From assembly GCF_004025325.1 (NCBI RefSeq), contig NZ_RSFE01000002.1:310001-374000 (forward strand): a DNA stretch of 64,000 nucleotides, read 5' to 3'. Origin of the DNA: Pseudidiomarina gelatinasegens. Its GTDB lineage: Bacteria > Pseudomonadota > Gammaproteobacteria > Enterobacterales > Alteromonadaceae. Under the pieces are notes generated by a model. That model ran no database searches and was not told where the DNA came from. It saw nothing but the letters and a program-made list of their open reading frames with translations. The position numbers and the translations under genes are program-made. The first letter of the stretch is position 1, and each line of letters starts with the position of its first letter. Positions 39,917-49,302 of this stretch are shown here, in pieces.

Positions 39917-41623
39917 ATGCGTACCAGCCAATATTTGTTAGGAACGTTGAAAGAAACACCTGCTGACGCAGAAGTAATAAGTCATCAGCTTATGTTACGC
40001 GCCGGTATGATCCGCAAGGTTGCTGCCGGGCTTTACACCTGGGCGCCAACTGGCTTGCGTGTATTGCGTAAGGTTGAACAGGTTGTGCGCGAAGAAATGG
40101 AGCGCGCAGGTGCTTTGGAAGTATTAATGCCCATGGTTCAACCCGCTGATTTATGGCAGGAGTCTGGTCGCTGGGAAGATTATGGTCCGGAGTTATTGCG
40201 CTTGCACGACCGCAACCAACGCGAATTTGTCTTGGGCCCAACCCATGAGGAAGTTATCTGTGAACTGGCGCGCAAAGAGATCAGCAGCTATAAACAGTTA
40301 CCGCTGAACTTATTCCAAATTCAAACCAAGTTTCGCGACGAAATTCGCCCGCGCTTCGGGGTCATGCGTTCACGTGAATTCATCATGAAAGACGCCTATT
40401 CCTTTCATTTAGATCAAGACAGCCTGCAACACACCTATGATGTGATGCACGGTGCGTATTGCCGTATTTTCGAGCGCTTAGGGCTTGATTACCGTCCTGT
40501 TATCGCCGATACCGGCTCGATTGGCGGTAGCTCGTCGCATGAGTTCCATGTGTTAGCCAGCTCTGGCGAAGACGACATCGCATTTTCAGATAGCTCTGAC
40601 TATGCCGCCAACGTAGAGCTCGCCGAAGCTGTCGCGCCTAGCATTGAGCGCCCTGCAGCAACCGCTGCAATGGAAAAAGTTGCAACGCCAGCGGCTAAAA
40701 CGATTGCTGCGCTTGTTGAGCAATTTAATCTGCCGATTGAGCAAACCGTTAAAACACTGATTGTGCATGGGACCGAAGAAGGCCAATTGGTTGCTTTAAT
40801 CATTCGTGGCGACCATGCCCTTAACGAAATTAAAGCCGCCAAACATGCGCAAGTAGCCAGCCCACTGACCTTCGCAACAGATGAAGAAATCCGTGCAGCG
40901 GTTGGTGCAGGTCCAGGCTCTTTGGGGCCGGTCAACTTGCCGATGCAAATTATTGTTGATCGCAGTGTTGCGGTAATGGCTGATTTTGCTGCCGGTGCCA
41001 ATGAAGACGGTTTTCATTATTTCAATATCAACTGGGAACGCGATGCGGCAATGCCCGATGTTGCTGACTTACGCAATGTGGTTGCTGGTGACCCGAGCCC
41101 ATGTGGCCAAGGTACCTTGCAAATAAAACGTGGCATTGAAGTGGGTCATATTTTCCAGCTTGGTAAAAAATACTCTGAAGCAATGAAAGTTGGCGTGTTA
41201 AACGACAGCGGTAAACACGAAAGCTTAACCATGGGTTGCTATGGTATTGGTGTGTCGCGCATTGTTGCGTCAGCCATTGAACAAAATCACGACCAATACG
41301 GTATTATTTGGCCCGCCGCATTAGCGCCGTTCCAAGTTGCTCTAGTACCGATGAATATGCACAAATCGGCGCGCGTGCAAGAAGTTGCTGAACAGTTGTA
41401 TACAGAGCTACAGGCCGCTGGTTTTGATGTGCTGTTTGATGATCGCAAAGAACGCCCTGGCGTTATGTTTGCAGACATGGAGCTGATTGGGGTTCCACAT
41501 CAAATCGTTATTGGCGAACGTAATTTAGACGAGCAAGCGGTTGAATACAAATGCCGTCGTAGTGGTGAAAAGCAAAAGTTAGCTATCGCTGATGTGGTTG
41601 AAACCATCCGTTCTAAGGTTTAA
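39917..41623 (+). CDS. proS: Proline-tRNA ligase (bacterial type, with editing domain)
   Basis: Class II aminoacyl-tRNA synthetase charging tRNA-Pro. The 568 residues match the bacterial ProS layout: motif 1 near [20 protein letters not shown], motif 2 [26 protein letters not shown] (about 139-164), the INS editing domain (about 225-400, which clears mischarged Ala), motif 3 [17 protein letters not shown] (about 441-457) and the C-terminal anticodon domain. The frame is open from a TTG at 39896, but the ATG at 39917 with GGGGAA upstream gives the conserved N-terminus [15 protein letters not shown]. Followed by a strong terminator. Confidence 0.96.
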   Translation: MRTSQYLLGTLKETPADAEVISHQLMLRAGMIRKVAAGLYTWAPTGLRVLRKVEQVVREEMERAGALEVLMPMVQPADLWQESGRWEDYGPELLRLHDRNQREFVLGPTHEEVICELARKEISSYKQLPLNLFQIQTKFRDEIRPRFGVMRSREFIMKDAYSFHLDQDSLQHTYDVMHGAYCRIFERLGLDYRPVIADTGSIGGSSSHEFHVLASSGEDDIAFSDSSDYAANVELAEAVAPSIERPAATAAMEKVATPAAKTIAALVEQFNLPIEQTVKTLIVHGTEEGQLVALIIRGDHALNEIKAAKHAQVASPLTFATDEEIRAAVGAGPGSLGPVNLPMQIIVDRSVAVMADFAAGANEDGFHYFNINWERDAAMPDVADLRNVVAGDPSPCGQGTLQIKRGIEVGHIFQLGKKYSEAMKVGVLNDSGKHESLTMGCYGIGVSRIVASAIEQNHDQYGIIWPAALAPFQVALVPMNMHKSARVQEVAEQLYTELQAAGFDVLFDDRKERPGVMFADMELIGVPHQIVIGERNLDEQAVEYKCRRSGEKQKLAIADVVETIRSKV

Positions 41624-41646
41624 TCACGTACCTCTGTGTTAAAAAC

Positions 41647-41685
41647 AAAAGCCCCGGCATGCTGAACATGCCGGGGCTTTTTATT
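41647..41685. terminator. Strong bidirectional terminator between proS and gpt
   Basis: A 14-bp perfect stem, AAAGCCCCGGCATG (41648-41661) with CATGCCGGGGCTTT (41667-41680), loop CTGAA, flanked by A and T runs. It serves proS and the convergent gpt operon. Confidence 0.95.
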
Positions 41686-41699
41686 ACCTTGAACCGCAA

Positions 41700-42185
41700 T
41701 TAGCTTTCTGAACCAGCTAACGGCTCAACATAATGCAAATGCATGTCCCACGGGAAGTGAATCCAGGTTTCTTGCTCTAAGTCAGCAACATAGTCATCCA
41801 CCAACTTCATACCAGCCGGTTTTGCATAAACCGTAATGAATTTGGCTTTTGGAAAACGCTCGCGCAAAAACTTGAGGGTGTTGCCCGTATCGACCAGATC
41901 GTCAATAACCAAAAAACCTTCACCGTCTTCAGTAGCATTAACATCTTTAAGCATGGTCACGCTATCACGTTGGCTGTCGTGGTCGTAAGAACTTACGCAC
42001 ACCGAATCAACCACGCGCACATTCAGTTCCCGTGCCACAATTGCCGCAGGAACTAAACCGCCACGGCTTACCGCGATAATTCCACGCCATTGTTCAGCCG
42101 GTAATTGGCGGCGTGCCAGTTCCTTGGTCGCTCTGTGCAGCTCTTCCCAAGATACGAAAAATTCGCGATTTTGATGCCAACCCAT
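41700..42185 (-). CDS. gpt: Xanthine phosphoribosyltransferase
   Basis: Purine salvage: xanthine or guanine plus PRPP gives XMP or GMP. The 161 residues match the XGPRT family, with the PRPP loop [14 protein letters not shown] (about 92-105, the acidic pair followed by DTGNT) and the [15 protein letters not shown] block (about 40-54). The C-terminal WIHFPWD segment contacts the purine. It lies 6 bp downstream of a purine permease gene, giving an uptake-and-salvage pair. Confidence 0.92.
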   Translation of the reverse strand: MGWHQNREFFVSWEELHRATKELARRQLPAEQWRGIIAVSRGGLVPAAIVARELNVRVVDSVCVSSYDHDSQRDSVTMLKDVNATEDGEGFLVIDDLVDTGNTLKFLRERFPKAKFITVYAKPAGMKLVDDYVADLEQETWIHFPWDMHLHYVEPLAGSES

Positions 42186-42191
42186 AATGTC

Positions 42192-43493
42192 TTACCCCAA
42201 CCAAATAAATTTAGCGATAAATAGCGCCGCTAACAAAGCAACACTCCAATTTAATTCGTGCATACGCCCGCCAATCGCTTTCACAATCACGTAGCTAATA
42301 AAGCCAAGTGCAATGCCGTCAGCAATTGAAAATGTCAGTGGCGTCATCAGCAGCACAACAGCCACCGGAGCCGCTTCAGTAATGTCATCCCAGTTAACTG
42401 AGCGCAACGTAAATAACATCAATACCGACACATAAATTATCGCGCCAGCCGTCGCATAAGCAGGCACCATGCCAGCCAGCGGTGCAAAAAATATCGCGGC
42501 AACAAACAGCAGCCCAACAACCACTGCGGTTAAACCTGTTTTACCCCCCGAGGCAACGCCTGAGGCCGATTCAACATAGCTGGTTGTGGTTGACGTACCC
42601 AATGCAGCACCGGCAACAGTGGCCGTGCTGTCAGCCATCAACGCACGCTCTAAGCGCGGTAATGAACCGTCAGGCTTGGCCAATCCTGCGCGTTGCGCAA
42701 CGGCCATTAAGGTGCCTGATGTATCGAATAAATCAACGAACAAGAACGCAAAAATAACGCTCAACATGCCAATATCAAAGGCGGCCGCAATATCCATCTG
42801 CATAAAGGTTGGCGCCAAACTCGGCGGCATTGCAACAATGCCAGTATACTGAACATCGCCAAGTAAAAATCCGGCCAAGGTCACTAAAAGAATACTGATT
42901 AATGCCGCACCTTGAATACCCCGCGCAACCAAACCAATAATCAAGAAAAAGCCCGCGCCAGCTAACAACACTGACAGTTCCGACATATCACCAAGCGATA
43001 CTAAAGTGGCATTATTGCCGACAATGATATTCGCATTCTTCAGGCCAATCAGGGCCAAAAACGCGCCAATACCGGCTGCGATTGCTAAGCGTAAGGTGAC
43101 GGGAATCGAATTAATAATCCACGAGCGGATGCGAAATGCTGAAAGCAGGAAAAATAGGATGCCAGAGAAAAATACAGCTCCGAGCGCAGTTTGCCAGGTA
43201 TACCCCATTCCCAAAACAACGCTGTAGGTGAAAAACGCGTTTAGTCCCATGCCAGGCGCTAGAGCCACCGGGTAGTTCGCCCACAATCCCATAACTAAAC
43301 AGCCAATTGCAGCAGCTAAACACGTGGCGACAAACACCGCACCATAATCCATGCCCGCTTCACTAAGCATCGACGGGTTAACAAAAATAATGTACGCCAT
43401 AGTAAGAAACGTTGTGAAACCAGCAACGATTTCACGCTTCACTGTACTTCCCTGCGCATTGATTTGAAACAACCGTTCCATTAACGCCCGCAT
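42192..43493 (-). CDS. Purine permease, AzgA/NCS2 family (adenine/guanine/hypoxanthine)
   Basis: A 433-residue inner-membrane transporter with about 13 hydrophobic segments and the AzgA-type signatures GMGLNAFFTYSVVLGMG (about 80-96) and ALGTSTTTSYVESASGVASGGKTGLTA (about 303-329). E. coli relatives import adenine or guanine/hypoxanthine by proton symport; which base is used here cannot be told. The frame extends to 43565, but the ATG at 43493, with a G-rich site upstream, fits the family start. No purine riboswitch fold or PurR-type palindrome was seen upstream. Confidence 0.9.
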   Translation of the reverse strand: MRALMERLFQINAQGSTVKREIVAGFTTFLTMAYIIFVNPSMLSEAGMDYGAVFVATCLAAAIGCLVMGLWANYPVALAPGMGLNAFFTYSVVLGMGYTWQTALGAVFFSGILFFLLSAFRIRSWIINSIPVTLRLAIAAGIGAFLALIGLKNANIIVGNNATLVSLGDMSELSVLLAGAGFFLIIGLVARGIQGAALISILLVTLAGFLLGDVQYTGIVAMPPSLAPTFMQMDIAAAFDIGMLSVIFAFLFVDLFDTSGTLMAVAQRAGLAKPDGSLPRLERALMADSTATVAGAALGTSTTTSYVESASGVASGGKTGLTAVVVGLLFVAAIFFAPLAGMVPAYATAGAIIYVSVLMLFTLRSVNWDDITEAAPVAVVLLMTPLTFSIADGIALGFISYVIVKAIGGRMHELNWSVALLAALFIAKFIWLG

Positions 43494-43630
43494 AAGCCCC
43501 CACTCTTGCTTCTGTGTAAAAAAAAATTGCCGTATTCTACAATAAATTGAGCCGCTTTGCCCCACTAATCTATGGTAACCTTGCAGCCTGACATGCTAGT
43601 AACAAAGTACAACTGAAGGAGCCCAAGTGC

Positions 43631-43951
43631 ATGCCTCGCGTAATTTATATTGATGCCCAGGGTGGCGAGTTTGAAGCCGACGTTGCAGTCGGTCAGAATC
43701 TAATGGAAGGTGCTGTGGATCATATGATTGACGGTATTTTGGGCGAGTGCGGTGGCGTTATGTCCTGTGCAACCTGCCATTGCTACGTTGACCCAGCATG
43801 GGTTAGCAAGATTCCGCCAGCCAGTGAAATGGAAGAAGATATGCTGGATATGGTTATTGATCCAGAAAGCAACAGCCGCCTAAGTTGTCAGATTGATATG
43901 ACCGAAGAACTTGACGGCATTGTTGTGCGCCTGCCTAAATCTCAGTTCTAA
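43631..43951 (+). CDS. 2Fe-2S ferredoxin (adrenodoxin type)
   Basis: A 106-residue soluble electron carrier with the adrenodoxin-type cluster: Cys40, Cys46 and Cys49 in GECGGVMSCATCH and Cys86 in RLSCQI. The CGGxxxCATCH pattern differs from plant-type ferredoxins and from the Isc ferredoxin context (no hsc/isc genes near), so its partner may be a reductase or monooxygenase elsewhere. GAAGGAG lies 9-10 nt before the ATG. Monocistronic; its stop overlaps the convergent NAD-kinase-like gene by 4 bp. Confidence 0.88.
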   Translation: MPRVIYIDAQGGEFEADVAVGQNLMEGAVDHMIDGILGECGGVMSCATCHCYVDPAWVSKIPPASEMEEDMLDMVIDPESNSRLSCQIDMTEELDGIVVRLPKSQF

Positions 43952-45090
43952 GCGCTTTCAACCCGAATAAATACTTCGTCATGGTAGCCGGTTGTCACGC
44001 GCATTAAGCCTGACAATTCGGCATCCAACTCAGGTTCGCCGGTATCAACCAGCAACGGGCGCTGCCCCAGTGCCTGTAACTTCGCCTTGGTTGCAACAAT
44101 TTGAATATTGTCTTTGCCCACCGCCCGAATCACGGCTGGACTCAACTGCTGATTCCCACGCCCAAAAATATGGCCTTGTCCGCCAATCACCGTAATAACC
44201 ATTTTTACTGGGCCCTGATGCGCAGTTACCTGCTGCTCAAGTTCCCGCGCGGTAACGTCGCTGGCAATCAATTCACCGGCCATAACCAAATCAACACCTA
44301 ATAGCGTGTTTGCAAGCCCTAATTCATCCATCACCGCAGCGACTGTTGAGCCGGACCCCATGATGTACAGGGTATCGTCATCCATTGCTTCAACCACATC
44401 TGCAGCAATATCAGCGAGTACCATGTCGTCGCTTTCTTTGCCGCCCATCTTAACAGCTTGAACATAGCGCAGCTCGGCCGGAACCAGCATTTCTCCATAG
44501 CGCCGCGCCCGCACAGTGCCTTGACGAAAAGCGTCTTCATCAATGTCCATAACATCAGCCTGGGTTACGCTTGCCAGTTGCCCTTCAATGAGCTGACGCA
44601 CCACTTTTCCGGCAGCTGTTGGCGAAATGGCATAAACCCCAGAATGAATTTTCACACCAGCGGGTATACCCAGCACTGGATGGTGTTCAGGGTATACAGC
44701 ACAAACATCTCGGGCAGTACCGTCTCCACCGGCGAACAGCAACAGATCAATATCTCCAGCAGCGGCAATTTGCTTGACTAACTGACGGGTGTCTTCGGCC
44801 GTGGTGGGTGTTTGCTGAGGTGTGTAAATTACCTCATAAGAAAAGCCGAGCTTGGCCAAGACATCTTCACCCAGCGCTTCGGCCCCGGTGACAAAATGCA
44901 CCTGACCGGCAAACTCTTGGATCACTGCGAGCGCATGTTCAACACGCTGTGGGGCTTTTGGAACAGCCCCCAGCGCTAACGCACGTTGCGCCGTTTCAGC
45001 CCCGTCACTGCCTTTGAGCGCAACGGAACCGCCTAAACCAGCGAATGCATTGATAACCAGACCTAAACGAAACTGCTGTGTACTACTCAC
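43948..45090 (-). CDS. ATP-NAD kinase family protein (COG3199-like)
   Basis: A protein of 380 residues in the NAD kinase/diacylglycerol kinase fold. GGDGT (about 121-125, LLLFAGGDGTARDV) is the nucleotide-binding motif and PAGVKIHSGVYAISP (about 144-158) matches the COG3199/AcoX-like group. It is not the housekeeping NadK, which is shorter; true substrate unknown. The frame is open to 45165, but that stretch is the entericidin-like gene in another frame; the GTG at 45090 overlaps its stop by 8 bp and is preferred. Co-translated with that mini-gene. Confidence 0.78.
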   Translation of the reverse strand: MSSTQQFRLGLVINAFAGLGGSVALKGSDGAETAQRALALGAVPKAPQRVEHALAVIQEFAGQVHFVTGAEALGEDVLAKLGFSYEVIYTPQQTPTTAEDTRQLVKQIAAAGDIDLLLFAGGDGTARDVCAVYPEHHPVLGIPAGVKIHSGVYAISPTAAGKVVRQLIEGQLASVTQADVMDIDEDAFRQGTVRARRYGEMLVPAELRYVQAVKMGGKESDDMVLADIAADVVEAMDDDTLYIMGSGSTVAAVMDELGLANTLLGVDLVMAGELIASDVTARELEQQVTAHQGPVKMVITVIGGQGHIFGRGNQQLSPAVIRAVGKDNIQIVATKAKLQALGQRPLLVDTGEPELDAELSGLMRVTTGYHDEVFIRVESA

Positions 45091-45217
45091 TGTTGTCTTG
45101 CGCACCTTTTTGGATGGCTTCGCCTGCGGATTCGAGGTCTTTGCCAATACCGTCAATGGTGGCACAGCTACTTAAACCTAATGCAACTAACAGCATGATG
45201 TAATAGCGACTTTTCAT
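45083..45217 (-). CDS. Small entericidin EcnA/B-like lipoprotein
   Basis: A 44-residue lipoprotein: a basic start (MKSRYY), hydrophobic core, lipobox LSSC with Cys18 as the acylated residue, then a short mature peptide ATIDGIGKDLESAGEAIQKGA that matches entericidin A/B (GxGkDlxxxGeaI). Entericidin B acts as a bacteriolytic toxin and A as its antidote in E. coli; only one gene is visible here. Its ATG overlaps the epmC stop (ATGA) and its stop overlaps the next start, so it is translationally coupled to both. Unusual neighbours for this family. Confidence 0.85.
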   Translation of the reverse strand: MKSRYYIMLLVALGLSSCATIDGIGKDLESAGEAIQKGAQDNSE

Positions 45218-45792
45218 ATGTTGTCCCATGTAGTTATTGTTGATGCAGGCCATGGCTGCTGATAATAGTCAGCAAGCGCCCGAGCAAAAGCCTCGGCTCG
45301 GGTTGGCAGGCCATTAATTATATAGTGATGCAATTGCTCTTGAACAGCTTTTGTAAATTCATTTCTACTGACTTCAATGCCGCCCAGATTATCCACACTG
45401 ACCTGAAATGGCACCCCTGCACACAGTGAAAACAGCCACTCAAGTGCCTGCGGCTTGCGCTCGACATGCTCAAACTCTGCTTGTTGTGCGGCGCTACGCC
45501 CGTCCGGTTCATACCAGTAGCCATAGTCAAATTGTTGCCGCCGTTGTTCACCAGCAATGCACCAGTGTGCTATTTCATGCAGGGCCGAGGCAAAGAACCC
45601 ATGCGCAAACACAATTTGATGATCATCCTCAGGTGTGTGTGCGGGCTGCGTCTGTGCAGGCTGCGTCTGTGCCGGCTGCGTCTGTGCCGGCTGATAATAA
45701 GGTTCATCCGTACCCGCCACTAAGCGGGTTTTATAGTCGTGATAAAAACACTGATGAAATAGCTCAATAAGCTGTTGATACTGGTGCGTCAT
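45214..45792 (-). CDS. epmC: Elongation factor P hydroxylase
   Basis: Hydroxylates the beta-lysyl-lysine of EF-P after EpmA/EpmB modification. The 192 residues show metal-binding HEIAHW (72-77) and downstream EpmC blocks ([23 protein letters not shown]). A family-atypical insertion, residues 34-54, consists of three PAQTQ repeats plus PAHTP between the N-terminal helix and the metal site; it comes from a 15-bp DNA repeat. The gene overlaps aroC by 4 bp, similar to the E. coli epmC/aroC/prmB/smrB neighbourhood. Confidence 0.9.
   Translation of the reverse strand: MTHQYQQLIELFHQCFYHDYKTRLVAGTDEPYYQPAQTQPAQTQPAQTQPAHTPEDDHQIVFAHGFFASALHEIAHWCIAGEQRRQQFDYGYWYEPDGRSAAQQAEFEHVERKPQALEWLFSLCAGVPFQVSVDNLGGIEVSRNEFTKAVQEQLHHYIINGLPTRAEAFARALADYYQQPWPASTITTWDNI
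45644..45693. repeat. 15-bp tandem repeat in epmC
   Basis: Three copies of GGCTGCGTCTGTGCN (45644-45658, 45659-45673, 45674-45688; last base A, C, C) and a partial fourth (45689-45693), with a degenerate TG-rich copy before the first. The unit length is a multiple of three, so copy number changes would keep the frame. Confidence 0.9.
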
Positions 45793-46886
45793 AGAACTGG
45801 AAAGTTATGCTTCACCTGACCATTTTGCGCGCGATGACGTAATAGATGATCCATCACCACCAACGCAGCCATTGCCTCAACAACCGGCACGCCACGAATA
45901 CCAACACAGGGATCATGCCGCCCGCGGGTTACAATTGAGCAGGGCTGCCCGTACTTATCTATGGTGTCGCCAGCAATGGTAATGCTTGAGGTCGGCTTAA
46001 AAGCAACTTCAGCAATCAAGGGTTGACCGCTGCTAATGCCACCCAATACGCCGCCCGCATGATTGCTGGTAAAGCCATCCGGGGTCAAGGCATCGCGATG
46101 CTCGCTACCACGCTGCGCCGCAACCGCAAAACCATCACCAATACTCACCGCTTTCACGGCATTAATGCTCATCAAGGCTTTGGCCAAATCAGCGTCCAAC
46201 CGATCAAACACAGGTTCGCCCAAGCCAACCGGTACGCCGGTAACTTCCAGGCGCACTCTGGCGCCCACTGAATCGCCTTCTTTAAGCAATTGCTTCAAGT
46301 AATCTTGTGCAGCCAATGACATCTGCGCATCAGGGCAGAATAACGGATCATCCGCCACCCGCAGCCAATCAAAATCGTTGTGTTCAGGGCTGGTTGCGTG
46401 AGGCCCAATTTGTACCACACCAGCATGAAACACCATGCTAAATTGTTCAGCCAAATATTTTTGTGCAATGGCACCAGCCGCCACACGCATCGCAGTTTCG
46501 CGAGCCGATGAACGCCCACCGCCACGGTAGTCACGATGCCCGTATTTATGCGCATAGGTATAATCAGCGTGGCCCGGTCGGAACTTGTCTTTAATTTCGC
46601 TGTAATCTTTGCTGCGTTGATCGGTATTTTCGATCAACAAGCCAATGGGCGCGCCTGTGGTTTTACCTTCAAACACACCGGAGAGTATGCGCACAGCATC
46701 CGCTTCGCGGCGCGCGGTGGTAAAACGGTTCTGCCCCGGTTTACGACGGTCTAAAAACGGCTGAATATCAGCTTCTGATAACTCAACCCCTGGCGGGCAA
46801 CCATCAATCACTGCGCCCAGCGCAGCGCCATGACTTTCGCCAAAGGTTGTTACACGGAATAGTTCACCCCAAGTATTCGCCGCCAT
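45789..46886 (-). CDS. aroC: Chorismate synthase
   Basis: Last step of the shikimate pathway: EPSP to chorismate, with reduced FMN. The 365 residues match, with all three signatures: [18 protein letters not shown] (about 12-29), [35 protein letters not shown] (about 105-138) and [17 protein letters not shown] (about 331-347). Chorismate feeds the trp operon in this window. It is flanked by prmB upstream (11-bp gap) and overlaps epmC downstream. Confidence 0.97.
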   Translation of the reverse strand: MAANTWGELFRVTTFGESHGAALGAVIDGCPPGVELSEADIQPFLDRRKPGQNRFTTARREADAVRILSGVFEGKTTGAPIGLLIENTDQRSKDYSEIKDKFRPGHADYTYAHKYGHRDYRGGGRSSARETAMRVAAGAIAQKYLAEQFSMVFHAGVVQIGPHATSPEHNDFDWLRVADDPLFCPDAQMSLAAQDYLKQLLKEGDSVGARVRLEVTGVPVGLGEPVFDRLDADLAKALMSINAVKAVSIGDGFAVAAQRGSEHRDALTPDGFTSNHAGGVLGGISSGQPLIAEVAFKPTSSITIAGDTIDKYGQPCSIVTRGRHDPCVGIRGVPVVEAMAALVVMDHLLRHRAQNGQVKHNFPVL

Positions 46887-46897
46887 AGATTATGTTC

Positions 46898-47827
46898 TCA
46901 GAATTGTTCGTGATAGTTAACTAAGTCAGCGTATGACAACACAAATACGCCGTCACCACCATGTTCAAATTCGACCCACTCAAACGGTACGTCTGGGTAT
47001 TGTTCCGCCAGTGCCACCCAAGAGTTGCCAACTTCACACACTAATACGCCGGTTTCCGTCAAATGATCAGGAGCTTCGCGTAAAATGGTGCGTACCAAAT
47101 CCAAACCATCATTGCCAGCGGCTAAGCCTAGTTCCGGCTCATGACGAAATTCATCGGGTAAGTCGGCCATATCTTCGGCATCAACATACGGCGGGTTCGT
47201 GACAATCAGGTCGTAACGTTGCTTCGGCACACTGTCGTACAAGTTCGACTGAATCGGCACCACGCGCTCTTCAAGCCCGTGCATGGCAATGTTTTCTTCT
47301 GCCACTGCCAACGCATCCACTGACAAGTCGAGAGCATCCACTTCGGCGTCTGGAAACGCATAAGCACAAGCAATCGCGATACAAGCACTGCCGGTACACA
47401 AATCAAGAATCCGTGCGGGCTCTTCAGTAACCCAAGGCGCAAAACCATTATCAATCAGCTCAGCTATCGGTGACCGCGGGACCAGCACGCGCTCATCGAC
47501 CATAAACGGTAAACCTGCAAACCAGGCCTGACCGATGAGATAAGCTGCAGGCTTGCGCTCATCAATGCGCGCTGTGACTAAGACAACAAAATCGTCCCAT
47601 TCCTGCGCTTGCAAATGCGCGTGCTGAAATTGCTCCAACTGACCAAAATCAAGCTCGGTCACATGCCCCAATAATAACTGCGCTTCGCTATACGCGTTAT
47701 CGGTACCATGACCAAAATAGATATCAGCGCGTTGCATGGCACTCACTGCCCAACGCAATGCGTCATGAACTGTTGTGGCTAAAAATTGCGTCAAGGTATT
47801 CTCCGAAGTTGTTCTGTACTGCCCCAT
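46898..47827 (-). CDS. prmB: 50S ribosomal protein L3 glutamine methyltransferase
   Basis: Methylates a Gln of ribosomal protein L3 with SAM. The N-terminal helical domain matches PrmB (DALRWAVSAMQRADIYFGHGTDNAYSEA), the SAM motif is ILDLCTGSACIAIACAYAFPDAE (about 140-162) and the catalytic NPPY is at 211-214. Start uncertain: the ATG at 47827 (AGGG upstream) gives 309 residues, near E. coli's 310; a TTG at 47794 has a better GGAG 6 nt away and would give 298. Divergent from smrB with 66 bp between, as in E. coli. Confidence 0.93.
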   Translation of the reverse strand: MGQYRTTSENTLTQFLATTVHDALRWAVSAMQRADIYFGHGTDNAYSEAQLLLGHVTELDFGQLEQFQHAHLQAQEWDDFVVLVTARIDERKPAAYLIGQAWFAGLPFMVDERVLVPRSPIAELIDNGFAPWVTEEPARILDLCTGSACIAIACAYAFPDAEVDALDLSVDALAVAEENIAMHGLEERVVPIQSNLYDSVPKQRYDLIVTNPPYVDAEDMADLPDEFRHEPELGLAAGNDGLDLVRTILREAPDHLTETGVLVCEVGNSWVALAEQYPDVPFEWVEFEHGGDGVFVLSYADLVNYHEQF

Positions 47828-47893
47828 AAGATACCCTAATAGCAGTGTTTTCGCATCAATTGATGCACAACCATAGGCACAAAAATACACCTC

Positions 47894-48403
47894 ATGAGCA
47901 ATGATTTAGACGATGATTTTGCGCTATTTCGCGAGCAAGTGAAGGTCGATCGCCGTATTCGCAGCGAAACCTACCAAGCGCCGCGGCAGCAACGCCGCAT
48001 ACGATCGCAGCAAAATACCGAACAAAGAACGCGGCAGCAACAGGCCGAATTCTTTTTCTCCGACAATTTTCGGGCGTATTTTCCCGAAGGTCCGGTACGG
48101 TTTTGTGCTGATGGTGAATCGTCACACATCTTAAAACAGCTTCGTCGTGGCGATTACCCACCCGAACTGCTACTTGATTTGCATGGCATGACGCAAGCTG
48201 TCGCCAAACGTGAATTGGGCGCATTGCTACGCGCATGTGTGCGGCAGCAGGTTGAGTGCTGTGCTGTCATGAGTGGGCATGGTAAGGGAATATTAAAAGA
48301 AAATTTGCCGCATTGGCTGGTTCAACATCCGGCTGTCAGGGCCTTTCATCAGGCACCAGCGGCATACGGTGGTAACGCTACGTTATTAGTTTTACTGAAG
48401 TGA
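47894..48403 (+). CDS. smrB: Smr-domain endonuclease / ribosome rescue factor SmrB
   Basis: Cleaves mRNA at collided ribosomes. The 169-residue protein has a charged, Gln/Arg-rich N-terminal extension (12-52) that contacts the ribosome, then the Smr domain with catalytic DLH (95-97, LLLDLHGMT) and GHGKG (129-133 region, SGHGKGIL). All key motifs are present. Downstream sixA is convergent with a 23-bp gap and no terminator visible. Confidence 0.93.
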   Translation: MSNDLDDDFALFREQVKVDRRIRSETYQAPRQQRRIRSQQNTEQRTRQQQAEFFFSDNFRAYFPEGPVRFCADGESSHILKQLRRGDYPPELLLDLHGMTQAVAKRELGALLRACVRQQVECCAVMSGHGKGILKENLPHWLVQHPAVRAFHQAPAAYGGNATLLVLLK

Positions 48404-48426
48404 AAATCGTTAGTTGTTGGTGATGG

Positions 48427-48924
48427 TTACTCAAGCGCAATCATGCGAACAAAATGCGCGCGACGCATTTCCACATCCAAACGCATCTCCGCCATACCCG
48501 CAGTAGGGAATAACAACGGTGGCGTATCTTGATCTAAGGTTGCTACTAGATAACTAACAAACGGCATGTGTGACACCAACATAATGTTTTGCGCGTTGTT
48601 GTAATGCGTTTGCAACATAGCGAACATCCAGTCACAAAACTGTTGCGGGTCACTTTCAGGAATTGCATCGTCGGTAATGTCGCGTGCGCCAACCTGCACG
48701 GCGGACTCAACAATAGTGGCCGTTTGCTGGGCACGAATAAATGGGCTGACGGTTAACCAGTCCAACCCCGTTGCGCCCTGCTTGCGTAAATAGCCATTGA
48801 GCCATTCAGCACTGGCCAGCACCTCGCTCTCGCCCATTGCACTTAAGGGTCGAATTGCATCAGCTTTGAGTGCTTGCGCCGGTTCAGCATCACCATGGCG
48901 CATAATATAGAGCGTAACAGCCAC
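48427..48924 (-). CDS. sixA: Phosphohistidine phosphatase SixA
   Basis: Histidine phosphatase of 165 residues (RHG family) that dephosphorylates phosphohistidine on HPt domains, such as ArcB in E. coli, and on Npr. The RHG motif is at 9-11 (YIMRHGDAEP), the second catalytic His in VSHMPFVSYL (about 117). It lies 3 bp after rnfH in a ratA-rnfH-sixA run and would be co-transcribed with them. Confidence 0.92.
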   Translation of the reverse strand: MAVTLYIMRHGDAEPAQALKADAIRPLSAMGESEVLASAEWLNGYLRKQGATGLDWLTVSPFIRAQQTATIVESAVQVGARDITDDAIPESDPQQFCDWMFAMLQTHYNNAQNIMLVSHMPFVSYLVATLDQDTPPLLFPTAGMAEMRLDVEMRRAHFVRMIALE

Positions 48925-48927
48925 GAC

Positions 48928-49299
48928 TTAGTTGTTCTCCTCGGCTTTCTCAGCCGAATCATTACCGCGAGTTCGACGACGGCCACCCGTTACAGGGTCT
49001 GCACGGCCTTCATCCTTAGCTTGGTCTGCGCGACGACGACGCACGGCTTTAGGGTCAGCAATGAGCGGCCGATAAATTTCTATCCGGTCGCCTTCTCGCA
49101 ATTCATGATCCAATTTAACAGCTTTACTCCAAATACCAACTTTTTGTTCAGCTAGATTAATTTCCGGAAAGTAATGCTTAATTTGCGAGCGTTCAATCGC
49201 CTCTTCAACCACAGTACCAACCGGCACGCGCAAAGGAATAATCTGTTGCTTTTCGGGCGTTGCGTAAGCGACTTCAATTTGAATTTGTTGCGGCGCCAT
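48928..49299 (-). CDS. rnfH: RnfH family ubiquitin-like protein
   Basis: A 123-residue protein: the first 85 residues form the beta-grasp RnfH/YfjF domain (IQIEVAYATPEKQQIIPLRVPVGTVVEEAIERS, then WSKAVKLDHELREGDRIEIYRPL), which pairs with RatA in nearly all gammaproteobacteria. The last 35 residues are a charged Arg/Glu/Asp tail that is probably disordered and is longer than usual. Precise role unknown; it was once proposed as a RatA antitoxin. It is 3 bp after ratA. Confidence 0.92.
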   Translation of the reverse strand: MAPQQIQIEVAYATPEKQQIIPLRVPVGTVVEEAIERSQIKHYFPEINLAEQKVGIWSKAVKLDHELREGDRIEIYRPLIADPKAVRRRRADQAKDEGRADPVTGGRRRTRGNDSAEKAEENN

Positions 49300-49302
49300 A
49301 GT

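Noticed and set aside
40600-41001. Minus-strand open frame of 133 codons inside proS
   Set aside because: Shadow of the ProS editing domain; Ala/Ser-rich low-complexity translation without family features.
43494-43630. Purine riboswitch or PurR box upstream of the purine permease
   Set aside because: No riboswitch core or PurR-like palindrome could be found by eye.
45091-45165. N-terminal extension of the NAD-kinase-like gene to 45165
   Set aside because: This stretch is coding in another frame for the entericidin-like lipoprotein; the 25 extra residues are basic and low complexity.
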